Shown here piece after piece: positions 1-8,829 of a DNA stretch of 60,593 bases. Every line of letters begins with the position of its first letter. Position 1 is the first letter of the stretch. The stretch is taken from NCBI GenBank assembly GCA_964639875.1, contig CAZXEM010000001.1, positions 1 through 60,593 of the forward strand. The letters run 5' to 3'. Made by a program: the position numbers and the translations under genes. The DNA is from CAZQLW01 sp964639875. GTDB lineage: Archaea; Nanobdellota; Nanobdellia; Woesearchaeales; GW2011-AR9. The notes under the pieces are model-generated. The model had not been told where the DNA came from. It searched no databases and saw nothing but the letters and a program-made list of their open reading frames with translations.

Positions 1-437
1 ATGTACGGATCAGAATAATCTAAAGAAACACCCATCCGTTGAAAGTCAATAACCATTTGATCAGCCATTTCTAAACAAAAAGATGTACATTCTTTAATGA
101 ATTTTTTAAGACCAAATTTTTCAATATCTTCTTTTGTTTTTAAATTATGTTTGGCCATAACTTTATGGGCTGTAGGCAAACCATGAACGTCAAAACCTGC
201 CCGGTCCCAGACATTTAAGCCAAGAGAACGTTTATACCTTAAAGAAATATCTTTAAGAGATTTGTTCCATGCGGTTCCTAAATGAACCTTACCAGAAGTA
301 TACGGTGGACCGTCCAAATAATAATATTTCTTCCCGTTAATATTCTGTTTTCTAAGTTTTTCTAATATTTTCTGATTTTTCCAAAATTCTAATATTTCTG
401 GTTCAAGTTCTGAATGGTTATAAGTGTCACGTATCAT
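1..437 (-). CDS. ileS: Isoleucyl-tRNA synthetase, N-terminal part (gene continues past the left edge)
   Basis: Charges tRNA-Ile with isoleucine in the cytoplasm. About 145 N-terminal residues are visible. The class I signature is in the form GPPYTSGKVHLGT (HLGT replacing HIGH, near residue 52). It is followed by the stretch WDRAGFDVHGLPT, typical of IleRS rather than ValRS or LeuRS. I read the start as ATG at 437 (MIRDTYNHSEL). A TATA-like box on the minus strand at about 490-499 lies some 55 nt upstream, so a short leader is likely. The editing domain and KMSKS loop are outside the window. Identification is firm; the missing part cannot be judged. Confidence 0.93.
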   Translation of the reverse strand, partial: MIRDTYNHSELEPEILEFWKNQKILEKLRKQNINGKKYYYLDGPPYTSGKVHLGTAWNKSLKDISLRYKRSLGLNVWDRAGFDVHGLPTAHKVMAKHNLKTKEDIEKFGLKKFIKECTSFCLEMADQMVIDFQRMGVSLDYSDPY

Positions 438-512
438 TATAAAAACGTTAGAGGGGAGTTATTTTTAAATGTTTTGGGGTTAATGACCTTATAAATATCT
501 TTTAAATATATT

Positions 513-1808
513 TTACTCATCAACATAAGTTTTTAAACGTTGATTTCTGAAAGGATTACGAAGTCTTTCTAAAGCTCCAGCTTCAATTTGTCTAATTCTT
601 TCTCTGGTAACTTTGAAATCTTTTCCAACTTCTTCTAAAGTATAATCTCTATCTTCACCAATCCCAAATCTCATTCTAAGAATTTTTTCTTCTCTTGGCG
701 TTAATGTTCTTAAAACCCTGGATACGGCCATTACTAATCCATCATCTAAAGAATACTTTTCTGCATCAGGACTTTTTTCATCAACAATAAAATCAACCAT
801 TGTAGTATCTTCTTCCTCGCCAACAGGCATATTTAAAGAAATAGTATCTTTAGATATTTTTTTAACTTTTTTATAAGTAGCGAGAATTTTTTTAGAGTCC
901 TTATTTTCTTTAGCTTTATCAGTAAGACCACCATACAAATGTTCAGCGATTTCTTTATCAGTTCCTTGACGATTAAATTTATGCAAAAAATCATAATCTG
1001 CTTTACTCCATTTGTTTAGAAATTCAATAGTGTGTACAGGTAATCGAATAGTTCTACTGGTATCAAATATTGATCTTGTAACGCATTGTCTAATCCACCA
1101 AGTGGCATAAGTTGAAAATTTATATCCTTTTTTGTAATCAAATTTGTCAACTGCTTTCATTAATCCAATATTTCCTTCTTGGACAAGATCTTTTATACTT
1201 AATCCACCAATTCTATACTTTTTAGCAATACTGACAACTAAACGAAGGTTTTTTTCAACAAACTCATTTCTTAATTTTAATTCTAAATCTAAGTAACCTT
1301 TCATCAAACCTAATTTCTCGGCAGTAACTCGAGTTTTAATTCGATAATTCTCACTTTCTTTAAGATCAATATCTTCATGTAACCTCAACTCTTCATTTAA
1401 GTTCAAGTGGTAAGAACCCCTATACAAAATGTCAAACATGTTATCATAAATTAACGTTGTTCTTTTCTTAGTTTTTCTTTTACCAAGCAGTTCTTCTAAA
1501 TCAGAAAGAGCAATTTCATATAATTCACTACTATGACCATTACTTCGAACTTTATCAATTACTCCTCTTTCAGTTTCAAACAATTCCTGAAATTTTGAAA
1601 CCAGTAAAGGGTAACCAAACATATTTTTTAAACGATGAGTTCTAGTATGTTGACAAATACCATAAAACAACTCTTTATAACAATCTTCCAATCTTATAGC
1701 TAGATTTATTTCATCATCTCTATCCATAAGTTTTTCTTCACCAATTTTACTTAAATAAAAACTAAAAGTTCGATCATCTTCAAGACCTCTAACTTTTTTT
1801 CCCACCAT
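513..1808 (-). CDS. Bacterial-type sigma-70 factor (RpoD-like) in an archaeal genome
   Basis: In bacteria this family directs core RNA polymerase to -10/-35 promoters. The 431-residue protein has every core block. Region 1.2 lies near residues 14-42. A divergent insert spans about 45-175. Region 2 spans 182-262 (KNLRLVVSIAKKY, DLVQEGNIGLMKAV, GYKFSTYATWWIRQ, TRTIR-like SRTIRLPVH). A region 3-like stretch runs to about 345. Region 4 spans 366-425 (LTPREEKILRMRFGI, YTLEEVG, TRERIRQIEAGAL). This is the primary group 1/2 type, not ECF. It has an archaeal minus-strand promoter (TATA at 1831-1839, about 25 nt before the ATG), so it is probably leaderless. The symbol rpoD is avoided because archaeal RpoD is the alpha-like subunit. 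Its role here is unknown; archaeal polymerase normally uses TBP/TFB. Confidence 0.95.
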   Translation of the reverse strand: MVGKKVRGLEDDRTFSFYLSKIGEEKLMDRDDEINLAIRLEDCYKELFYGICQHTRTHRLKNMFGYPLLVSKFQELFETERGVIDKVRSNGHSSELYEIALSDLEELLGKRKTKKRTTLIYDNMFDILYRGSYHLNLNEELRLHEDIDLKESENYRIKTRVTAEKLGLMKGYLDLELKLRNEFVEKNLRLVVSIAKKYRIGGLSIKDLVQEGNIGLMKAVDKFDYKKGYKFSTYATWWIRQCVTRSIFDTSRTIRLPVHTIEFLNKWSKADYDFLHKFNRQGTDKEIAEHLYGGLTDKAKENKDSKKILATYKKVKKISKDTISLNMPVGEEEDTTMVDFIVDEKSPDAEKYSLDDGLVMAVSRVLRTLTPREEKILRMRFGIGEDRDYTLEEVGKDFKVTRERIRQIEAGALERLRNPFRNQRLKTYVDE

Positions 1809-1830
1809 CAGATATTATTTAAGAAAGCTA

Positions 1831-1839
1831 ATTTAAATA
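1831..1839 (-). promoter_or_regulatory. TATA box of the sigma-factor gene
   Basis: On the minus strand the sequence ATTTAAATT lies about 23-27 nt before the ATG at 1808, with an A/G-rich BRE-like stretch upstream. This is the expected spacing for a leaderless archaeal transcript. It suggests that the sigma gene is transcribed by the host TBP/TFB machinery. Confidence 0.55.
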
Positions 1840-1891
1840 TTTTGCCTAAAAATATACAGTATATAGATAGTAGAACAGATAGATTGAATCA

Positions 1892-2629
1892 TCAACTTTT
1901 CAACAAGATAACGTTACCACGACCTTTCTTAACTTTTTCAATCTGGCCTTTATGTTCAAGTTCAGTAAGAATTAAACTTACTTTTGCTTCAGAAATGTCC
2001 AACATTTCTTTCCTTAACGTTTTCTGGTTAATTCTCCCATCATGTTTCTTAATAATCTCCAAAACACGATCTAAATATCCAGGTTCTTGAGCAATTTCTT
2101 GTTTATGTTCTGCAACAGTTTTCTTCTGTTCAATTTTATGTTTCTTTCTAAACTTGCTTAACGAACCAAACTTTTTTCTCATCAATAAAAATCTGATAAA
2201 CAAAGCTATAATTATTAATCCACCCAAAATGTAGCGCCATAAAGCATAACTTCTTACTCCTTCATTATCATCTTCACTATCATCTTCAGTAAACAAGTTC
2301 TGTTCTGTATCTTGCCAAAGATCATCTTCGTCAGTAAAACTACCTAATAAAAAAATGTCAAAGATAGTTACCCCATCATTAGTTAATTCAATCTCTTCTG
2401 ATGAAGAAACTAAACCTTTAGTTGCAGTTAAAGTATAAGTACCACTTTTCAAGTCAAAAGTATAAGTCCCGTCTTTAGACAAATATTTCTGATTATCTAC
2501 TTCCACTAAAACGTCAGATTCTATCTCCAAATTAGAATTGTAAACACTTCCTTGAAGTGTTGCAGCCAAGGCTAAAGAAGAAAATAATAAAATGATTACA
2601 AATGTTAATAATAAATGTTTAAATCTCAT
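1892..2629 (-). CDS. Membrane-tethered winged-helix regulator with an extracellular beta domain
   Basis: The protein has 245 residues. A signal peptide (about 1-22) is followed by a beta-rich domain resembling carboxypeptidase-regulatory/PEGA folds (about 23-95), a very acidic linker (97-123), one membrane segment (about 130-150) and a basic cytoplasmic stretch. A C-terminal winged helix-turn-helix follows (about 180-245; YLDRVLEIIKKHDGRI ... VSLILTELEHKGQIEKV). The architecture suggests that an outside signal is passed to DNA or to a protein partner inside. The gene lies 83 bp upstream of the sigma-factor gene on the same strand, so a functional link is possible but not shown. A TATA box centred near 2658 fits a leaderless start. 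No specific regulator name is justified. Confidence 0.75.
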   Translation of the reverse strand: MRFKHLLLTFVIILLFSSLALAATLQGSVYNSNLEIESDVLVEVDNQKYLSKDGTYTFDLKSGTYTLTATKGLVSSSEEIELTNDGVTIFDIFLLGSFTDEDDLWQDTEQNLFTEDDSEDDNEGVRSYALWRYILGGLIIIALFIRFLLMRKKFGSLSKFRKKHKIEQKKTVAEHKQEIAQEPGYLDRVLEIIKKHDGRINQKTLRKEMLDISEAKVSLILTELEHKGQIEKVKKGRGNVILLKS

Positions 2630-2661
2630 CTATAGTAGGAAAGTTTATTGGTTATAAAAAG

Positions 2662-3156
2662 TTAATCTTTTTTCTCAACAATTTTATTTAAAAACTTAAG
2701 TTGTGCTTCCCGATATATTTTCATGTTTTCCGGGAATGGTTTTTCTTTTTTAATAATCTTAATTGCTTTTGATATAGGCATTAATTTTTCTCCTTCCCAA
2801 TAATCTTCATATTGTTTATGATTTTCTTTGAATTCTTTAATTGTTCCAAAAAAGAAATGCATTTCTTCACCTTTATATTTCTTAAATCTCTTTTTTTGTT
2901 TTTCTGTTCTAATCCATTCTTCATCCCAAAGAAATTGAACCACCCCCAGGTCTTTAATAGGTAATTTAATAATAGCACCCGTTTCTTCAAGTGTTTCACG
3001 GACAACCGCAGAATCTGCATGTTCTCCTTTATCAATACCTCCACCTGGAAAAACCAGATATTTTTTACCTGTATTTTGAGCTAATATTTTCTTATCTTTA
3101 GTAATAAAATACCCTTCACAATTTCTTCGAAAGGGTAATTTGCTTCTATCCATCAA
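2662..3156 (-). CDS. Nudix hydrolase
   Basis: Hydrolyses a nucleoside diphosphate linked to another group; the substrate cannot be read from sequence. The Nudix box is complete at about residues 39-61: GGIDKGE followed by seven residues, then RETLEETGA. This supplies the metal-binding REx2EE. At 164 residues it is a single-domain enzyme. MMDRS gives two possible adjacent ATG starts. It stands between the winged-helix gene and the lipoprotein gene. Repair of oxidised nucleotides or salvage are both possible. Confidence 0.88.
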   Translation of the reverse strand: MMDRSKLPFRRNCEGYFITKDKKILAQNTGKKYLVFPGGGIDKGEHADSAVVRETLEETGAIIKLPIKDLGVVQFLWDEEWIRTEKQKKRFKKYKGEEMHFFFGTIKEFKENHKQYEDYWEGEKLMPISKAIKIIKKEKPFPENMKIYREAQLKFLNKIVEKKD

Positions 3157-3221
3157 TTAAAGAAAGTTTAGCGAATATAAAAAGCTATTGAAAAAAGAGA
3201 GAAAAATAAAAAAAGAAAATC

Positions 3222-3470
3222 TTATTCAAGATCTAAATCTTCTAAATCATCAAAATTGACATCACTGCCAAACTCTTCATCAAGACTTTCCAATTCATCT
3301 AATCCTTCAAGACCTTCGTCAAGTTCAACCTCTTCTGGACTGGAAGTTTCCCCTTCAACTGATTCAAGTTCTGAAGCAGAGTCTTCAACCACCTCTGTTT
3401 TACAAGCAACAAGAAATAGTAAACTAATCAAAACTGTCAAAATAATCATTTTTTTTATCATCGTATTCAC
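3222..3470 (-). CDS. Small, highly acidic lipoprotein
   Basis: The product has 82 residues. A basic N-terminus and hydrophobic core end in the lipobox LFLVAC (Cys 23). The mature part is almost entirely Glu/Asp/Ser/Leu (DEGLEGLDELESLDEEF). It is predicted to be lipid-anchored at the outer face of the membrane with a disordered acidic tail. I recognise no family. It opens the envelope gene block that runs to about 8.1 kb. The start is preceded by GAGGTG-type Shine-Dalgarno bases. Expression is likely; the function is not known. Confidence 0.7.
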   Translation of the reverse strand: MNTMIKKMIILTVLISLLFLVACKTEVVEDSASELESVEGETSSPEEVELDEGLEGLDELESLDEEFGSDVNFDDLEDLDLE

Positions 3471-3541
3471 CTCAAAAAGAAAAAAAAAGAAAAAAGAGTT
3501 ATAAAGTTTACTAACTCCTTTTCAGTAGTCTTTAAACCTGT

Positions 3542-4621
3542 TTACTCAGTAGTTTCTCCCTCATTCTCTTCAGAATCTTCTACCACCTCAGATTCTTCAA
3601 CTTCTTCTACTTCCTCTGCATCCTCTACTTCATTTCCCAGTTCAATGCTCTTAAACTCTTTAACAAAATCACGTAATAATTCTTTTGTCTTTTTCAAATC
3701 TTCAAGAACAATTTTTTGCTTTTCTTTTGCAAATTCTAAACGCTCTTTACTAGCTCTAGAATTTTCCCAAGCAGCATCAGCTTCTTCTTTATCTACTTTA
3801 AGTTTGTCCACTACTTCTTTAAAATCTTCAGCAATAGCTCTAACTCTTTCTAAATCTTCAGCAGAAGCACCTTTCTCTTCCAGATTAGAGATCCTCATCT
3901 GCATAGCGTTATAAAATTCGTCATGCTTATCAACCAAATTACCCATCTTATTATTAATCAATTGAGTAATAATCCATCGCTGTTCTTTTCTGATTTCGTT
4001 CCATAGATCTTTCAGCTCTTTAATTTTACCACGAATTTCTGCAGCAGTAGCTTCGTCTGCCATGGATTCAATTTCATCTTTTTTAGCAGAAAGTTTTTCT
4101 TCTAAAGCTTTAACTTTAACTAAAGCTTCCTCTTTTTCTTCATCAGTCATAACATTAGAATTTTCTATCCGATCAAGAAGTTTTTCAACAGAGCGAGCAA
4201 TTAAATCACTAGTTTTAACTAAATGATTTTTTACACCAACTTTTAAGTTCTTTTTGAACTCTTTACAATCATCGCCTTCACACTTGTTAACTTTACCTTT
4301 AAGTTCATTAAGTCTTTCTCGATGCTTTTCTACAAACTGTTTAGCTTCTTTTTGTTTCTCTTTAAGTTTGTTATACCTTTCTCGATTATTTTTTATTTTT
4401 TCTTTTGTTTCCTGTAAAAACTGTTTTGATTTAGCTTTAATGTTTACAGGTTTCTTTGGTGGTACTTTCTTTTGTTTACCTTCAATTGGTTCTTCAAGAA
4501 CATCTTCAACTTCCATTCCAGTAACTTCAATATCTTCTTCTGCTAAAGCTGCTGGTAAAATACTTAACACAAAAATTGCCAGTACAGCCAAAGCAAACAT
4601 CTTTTTCATTATTTTCGTCAT
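3542..4621 (-). CDS. Secreted coiled-coil protein
   Basis: The protein has 359 residues. A classical signal peptide ends in LPAALA-EED. A Pro/Lys stretch (KKVPPKKP) follows, then a very long Lys/Glu-rich helical region from about residue 55 to 330 with heptad-like spacing. An acidic tail closes the protein. One Cys pair (KCEGDDCK) may form a disulfide. There is no C-terminal membrane anchor, so it is secreted or held by partners. Its place between a lipoprotein and a PGF-pre-PGF surface protein suggests an envelope or appendage role. No named family is recognised. Confidence 0.7.
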   Translation of the reverse strand: MTKIMKKMFALAVLAIFVLSILPAALAEEDIEVTGMEVEDVLEEPIEGKQKKVPPKKPVNIKAKSKQFLQETKEKIKNNRERYNKLKEKQKEAKQFVEKHRERLNELKGKVNKCEGDDCKEFKKNLKVGVKNHLVKTSDLIARSVEKLLDRIENSNVMTDEEKEEALVKVKALEEKLSAKKDEIESMADEATAAEIRGKIKELKDLWNEIRKEQRWIITQLINNKMGNLVDKHDEFYNAMQMRISNLEEKGASAEDLERVRAIAEDFKEVVDKLKVDKEEADAAWENSRASKERLEFAKEKQKIVLEDLKKTKELLRDFVKEFKSIELGNEVEDAEEVEEVEESEVVEDSEENEGETTE

Positions 4622-4736
4622 TTTATTTTTCCTCCGTTTTGATTTTCATGGGATTCTAAGAATCTCGTTACTTTATAAAGAAACTTTTTTGCTTACTTAG
4701 AAAGAAGCTCATTTTTGGCTCTGTAAACTTTATAAG

Positions 4737-4825
4737 ACTTTATTTTAGCTTTTAAAGTTTTATGCGCCGAAATAAAGTCACGAACGAAACGAAGTGAAGT
4801 GACTAAACTTTATTTTAGCTTTTAA
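4737..4825. repeat. Pair of 19-bp direct repeats around a GTCAC/GTGAC inverted repeat
   Basis: ACTTTATTTTAGCTTTTAA occurs at 4737-4755 and again at 4807-4825. The roughly 50 bp between them contain AGTCAC ... GTGACT as an inverted repeat. It lies in the 262-bp gap between two minus-strand envelope genes, where I see no gene. It could be a terminator/leader structure or the relic of a small insertion. Confidence 0.55.
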
Positions 4826-4883
4826 CGGTTTACAAACTGATAATTAAAAAATATTAAAAGAAAGAAAAAAAAAGAAAAAATGT

Positions 4884-7175
4884 TTACTTCTTTTTGGTTA
4901 ACCAAATCAAAACAACAACTGCAATTATTAACACAATTATTAAAGCGACCCATTTCCAAGGAAACTTACTTGCTACTTCTTCAGCTTCAGCAACAACTTC
5001 TTCTTCAACAGATGTGTCTTCTTCTGAAACAACTTCTTCTCCACCTTCAGCTGCTTCTTTAACTACTTCTTCTGCAGTTAAAGGTATTGCATCTACTTTC
5101 TCAGCAATTATAAAATAGCTAAATCCAGGCGTTTCTGCTGTATAATGGACGTATGTTCCGTCATCATTACCCATGGTGGTAGATAATTCAATCCATTCCC
5201 CATCTACGTATCGTTGTAAAGCAACATTAGCTTTACCAATCTTATTTTCAGCTAACCAAGTTTTAGTTACTTTAAACTTAATAGTAGGGTTAACTAAGAC
5301 ATCTTCTTTCAAAGCAGAACTTTTAGTGATCTGAATATTCTTGTAAACATCACCACTAAAAGTTTTAACTGAATTTGGGAAACTAGATTTCCTTTCAACT
5401 TTCATCCAAGCCCCGTACGTTTTCTCAGATACACCAAACTCAACAGAAGTTATACCTATTGCCCCGTTGTTAACTTCTAAAACAGTAGTAGTTCCTGGAC
5501 TAAGGGCTGCCCAAGTTTCTTGGGCATATTCTCCAGTTACTTGCGTACTTGAAGAACCACCCCCACCACTTGAAGATGAGCTACTACTTGCAGCTGTAAC
5601 TGTATAACTAGCAGTACCAGTGGCGGTAAGACCGACTGGATCCGTAGCAGTACAAGTTGTTGTCTTTGTTCCAGAGGTAGCAGTTGAATCCCCTGAATAA
5701 GCATAACTTAAAGTTCCACCCATAGCAACAGAATTGTCAGATGCAGAACAAGTACAAAGACGATCAGCTCCAATCGCTACTTCAGTACAACCAACCGCCA
5801 CGCTATATGGTGTCTCGTTATCTACATGTAATGCATAATAATCGTTGTCAACTGCAGTTATCACTGAACCATTATAGGTACAATTAACAGTCCAATTTGT
5901 AGAGACGTTTGTTACTAGACTCTGGTTGTTAGTAATGGTCATTACTGTGTTGTTTAAAGCAGTATTATTCACTCCATTAGCAATGTAATCTCCAGTAGAA
6001 TTTGTAACCCACAATTCACAAGAAACATTATTATCAGTTAAAGTAGTATTAACAAAACCACTTGCGTAACTAAAATTAAAAGAAACGTTTCCAGCGTCAG
6101 TACTATTAGTAAATGTATTGTTAAGAGGAGTTACAACTGTAACCGTAACAACATCAAGGTAAAACTTGTTAGCAAGAGTAGTACCAGAACTTCCAATATT
6201 ACTTGCTAAATCAGTACAATTAACATACCAGAGATGTGTTCCCGCACTTAAACTAGCGTTGGTAGTCCAAGTAGTTGCAGTATCATTTAAGACTGTACTA
6301 TTAACACCATAGCCAGTATCATCAATAAACAGTTCACAGGAAGCATTTGGTGAAAGACCATCTGTAAAACTGTATTCTAAATTAGGCGTAGTATCATCGG
6401 TCCAAGTCCAATTTTGTAATGTAGATGTATCATTTAAACTTACTGTAGGAGCAGTTAAATCAACATAAACCTCTACTGATTCCGCATTCTTATTGTTCAA
6501 AGTATCATTAGCAATCACTTTCAAAGTGTGTAGACCTTCTCCTAATTCCGCAGCAGTATAAGAAATGTTATAGTAATTATTACTCTTAGTTACTAAACCT
6601 TCAACGTAACCATATCCATCATAAGTATTATTACTCAAATTAACATCAGCTACACCAACACCAGAATCAGTAACAGTAACATTAATAATAAACTCTCCGC
6701 CAGAACCAATATAACTATTTGCAGTAGGGGTATTGATAGTTACAGAAGGTTTGGTATTATCAATCTGTACTCCTGTAATCGTACTATTTTCGATATTTAT
6801 ACTGGAACTGTTAGTAGCATTAACAGTTAAATTATAAGTATCATCAGCAAGAAGTATTGCAGTATCAACCGTAGTATTAAAAATAGTTTGGTTTGTAGTA
6901 GAATTCTCAAATGTTACGTTATAAACTAAAGAACCATCCGTCGCATTATAAAAAAAGAAGGTGACGTTAGTAGCGTTACTTTCGTAAGAATTGTTTAACG
7001 TTGCGTTGAGTACAATCTTACCAGAATAATTAGTATCTGCAGTTGGTTCAACTACACTAATACTTTGATCCGCAAATTCTGCAACTATCAAATAAGCAAA
7101 TATTGCAATCACACAAACTAAAAACATCATATAAAATAATTTTTTATCTTTCATCTTCTCAACCTCTTTTTTCAT
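4884..7175 (-). CDS. Large surface protein with Ig-like repeats and a PGF-pre-PGF domain
   Basis: The protein has 763 residues. An N-terminal membrane/signal segment comes first (about 14-34). Several Asn/Thr-rich beta-sandwich repeats then run to about 525, with many N-x-S/T sites. A Ser/Gly linker (SSSSSSGGGGSSS) precedes a PGF-pre-PGF domain at about 545-700 (FKVTKTWLAENKIG, VALQRYVDGEW, ETPGFSYFIIAEK). An acidic stretch, a C-terminal membrane helix (about 738-758) and KKK end the chain. The expected topology is a large glycosylated exterior anchored by the C-terminal helix. Adhesin or S-layer-associated roles are both possible. Confidence 0.85.
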   Translation of the reverse strand: MKKEVEKMKDKKLFYMMFLVCVIAIFAYLIVAEFADQSISVVEPTADTNYSGKIVLNATLNNSYESNATNVTFFFYNATDGSLVYNVTFENSTTNQTIFNTTVDTAILLADDTYNLTVNATNSSSINIENSTITGVQIDNTKPSVTINTPTANSYIGSGGEFIINVTVTDSGVGVADVNLSNNTYDGYGYVEGLVTKSNNYYNISYTAAELGEGLHTLKVIANDTLNNKNAESVEVYVDLTAPTVSLNDTSTLQNWTWTDDTTPNLEYSFTDGLSPNASCELFIDDTGYGVNSTVLNDTATTWTTNASLSAGTHLWYVNCTDLASNIGSSGTTLANKFYLDVVTVTVVTPLNNTFTNSTDAGNVSFNFSYASGFVNTTLTDNNVSCELWVTNSTGDYIANGVNNTALNNTVMTITNNQSLVTNVSTNWTVNCTYNGSVITAVDNDYYALHVDNETPYSVAVGCTEVAIGADRLCTCSASDNSVAMGGTLSYAYSGDSTATSGTKTTTCTATDPVGLTATGTASYTVTAASSSSSSSGGGGSSSTQVTGEYAQETWAALSPGTTTVLEVNNGAIGITSVEFGVSEKTYGAWMKVERKSSFPNSVKTFSGDVYKNIQITKSSALKEDVLVNPTIKFKVTKTWLAENKIGKANVALQRYVDGEWIELSTTMGNDDGTYVHYTAETPGFSYFIIAEKVDAIPLTAEEVVKEAAEGGEEVVSEEDTSVEEEVVAEAEEVASKFPWKWVALIIVLIIAVVVLIWLTKKK

Positions 7176-7270
7176 TATAATTATTATTAATCTTGAATTA
7201 AGTATGTTTTAAACAGAAATGGTATATAAATGTTCCTTTTCTAGAACTTAGTTCTATACCCTGAACAAAA

Positions 7271-8122
7271 TTAAAATTTTAACAAAGTAAATAAATTAAA
7301 AAAATAATCAACAAAAATAATTGCTAAATAAGCAAGAAGAAAACTAGGTACGAAAGGTACACCTTCCTTAATTAAAACTTCAGTTAATTTTCCTTTACCT
7401 TCAAGTTTTCTTAATTTCCAGAGATCTTCAAGTTCTAAAGTTTTCTTTTCAAGCACTAATTTGTTTTTTATCTTCAAATCTTCTGCTAACCAATCACCTT
7501 CAGTAAGATTTTTTATCTTTACTTTATTGATAAAACAACTTTTCTCTACAGAATTAACAAAAATAAGTAAATAAAAGAAAACAAGTGGAAATAATATTAA
7601 AGGCCAAAGAAAAATGTAAAATATTGTTGGCACAATAAGAATTAAAGAAAGAACCGCTAAAGAAATGTGTAATTTCTTTTTTTTAGAAATACTTTTCTTA
7701 AAATTAAGCGAAAAAACTTTTCTTTTTTTAATCGCTATATAAACCATCCATAACAAACCAAAAATCGCCCCAAATAATAATAAGGCAATAAAGAAAAACA
7801 ATAAATCCCAACTGGAATCATTGAAAGGAAAAGTAATTCCAATCACTGCCCCTATCCCCATTAATAATTTACTATCACCACCACCCCACTGGCCCGTGTA
7901 ATAAAAAAGTAACGCAAACCCAAAACAAACAATAAATCCTAAAATCCCGCTAAGAATAATTTCCCAACCTAAGTTTATAGAAAAGATTGCCCTAATTCCG
8001 AACGCAGTAAAAATCAATCCATAATTTAACCAGTCAGGAACTTCTCTTGTCCGAATGTCTGAATAAGAAGCTACTAGAAGTGCAATAAGTGTGATTGTTA
8101 TTAAGATAACATCTAAAACCAT
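7271..8122 (-). CDS. Archaeal type IV prepilin peptidase (A24 family, FlaK/PibD-like)
   Basis: Membrane aspartyl protease that removes the class III signal from archaellin or pilin precursors. The two catalytic aspartates sit in the expected motifs: SDIRTREVPDWLN (Asp 22) and GGGDSKLL (Asp 83). Several hydrophobic helices surround them, and a cytoplasmic segment occupies about residues 195-250. At 283 residues it is within family range. No pilin gene is visible in the window, so its substrates lie elsewhere. The neighbouring surface-protein genes fit an envelope-assembly role. Confidence 0.9.
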   Translation of the reverse strand: MVLDVILITITLIALLVASYSDIRTREVPDWLNYGLIFTAFGIRAIFSINLGWEIILSGILGFIVCFGFALLFYYTGQWGGGDSKLLMGIGAVIGITFPFNDSSWDLLFFFIALLLFGAIFGLLWMVYIAIKKRKVFSLNFKKSISKKKKLHISLAVLSLILIVPTIFYIFLWPLILFPLVFFYLLIFVNSVEKSCFINKVKIKNLTEGDWLAEDLKIKNKLVLEKKTLELEDLWKLRKLEGKGKLTEVLIKEGVPFVPSFLLAYLAIIFVDYFFNLFTLLKF

Positions 8123-8265
8123 TTCTGGAAAGAATCATTTTATGTATATTAAGTTGTTGGTTTTTTGTTTCTTATTTGCAAACATTTATAAACAAAATTA
8201 GATTAACAAACTCATAGACTTTACTATAACAACATACATAAAAATAAAAAAATGCGGTGATAATT

Positions 8266-8820
8266 ATGGCAGAAGATGAATATGAAATGATTCCTCATCA
8301 ATTACTTTCTGATTTAAAATATGATGTGGAAGCTTTAAAGAAAAAATTAACCCAACCTGATAACAAAAGTAATGAACTAATTCTTGAAATTGAAAGTCTT
8401 AAAGATTCAATCCATGAATTAAATACAGTTTTCCAAAAAGCATTAGAAGAAACTAAAAGCGAAGATCCATTACATGAAATAACTCAAATTAATCAAAGGA
8501 TTAATGATGTTATTAAACAAAATGAAACTATTGCTCAAGGGATGATTGCTATTTCTGATAAATTAGAAGGATTTATGGAAAAACAATCAACACAAACACC
8601 AGTAAATAGTGGAATCACAATGTCAACGGGAGCAGGACAAGATACAATAAACCCAGAAGTTCAACATACGATGGGACCACCCGTTCCGCCAGGACCAGGA
8701 AGGGTTGCACCACAACCACAGGCAGCAGCTATGGCTGACAGTAGTGAACCAACAATAGATTTTCCACCGCCACCACCTTCCGCTAGTAGTGGGAAAAAAA
8801 GGTTAGGACTGTTTAAATAA
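8266..8820 (+). CDS. Coiled-coil protein with a Pro-rich tail
   Basis: I choose ATG 8266 over the in-frame GTG at 8257. The GTG lies inside GGTGAT, which reads as the Shine-Dalgarno sequence 4-5 nt before the ATG. The 184-residue product has an N-terminal region (EDEYEMIPHQLLSDLKYDVEALKKKL), a coiled coil to about 105, and a Gly/Pro/Gln-rich disordered part. It ends PTIDFPPPPPSASSGKKRLGLFK-like with a basic tip. The next gene has the same design (coiled coil, then acid-PMPPPP-KIKK), so the two may form a complex. No family is recognised. Confidence 0.75.
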   Translation: MAEDEYEMIPHQLLSDLKYDVEALKKKLTQPDNKSNELILEIESLKDSIHELNTVFQKALEETKSEDPLHEITQINQRINDVIKQNETIAQGMIAISDKLEGFMEKQSTQTPVNSGITMSTGAGQDTINPEVQHTMGPPVPPGPGRVAPQPQAAAMADSSEPTIDFPPPPPSASSGKKRLGLFK

Positions 8821-8829
8821 AAAAATAAA

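Noticed and set aside
513..1808. Sigma factor as bacterial contamination of the assembly
   Set aside because: The gene has an archaeal TATA box at leaderless spacing, matching composition and tight archaeal flanks. Only read data could exclude it fully.
1842..2090. Open frame on the plus strand
   Set aside because: It lies antisense over the winged-helix gene, with no family features.
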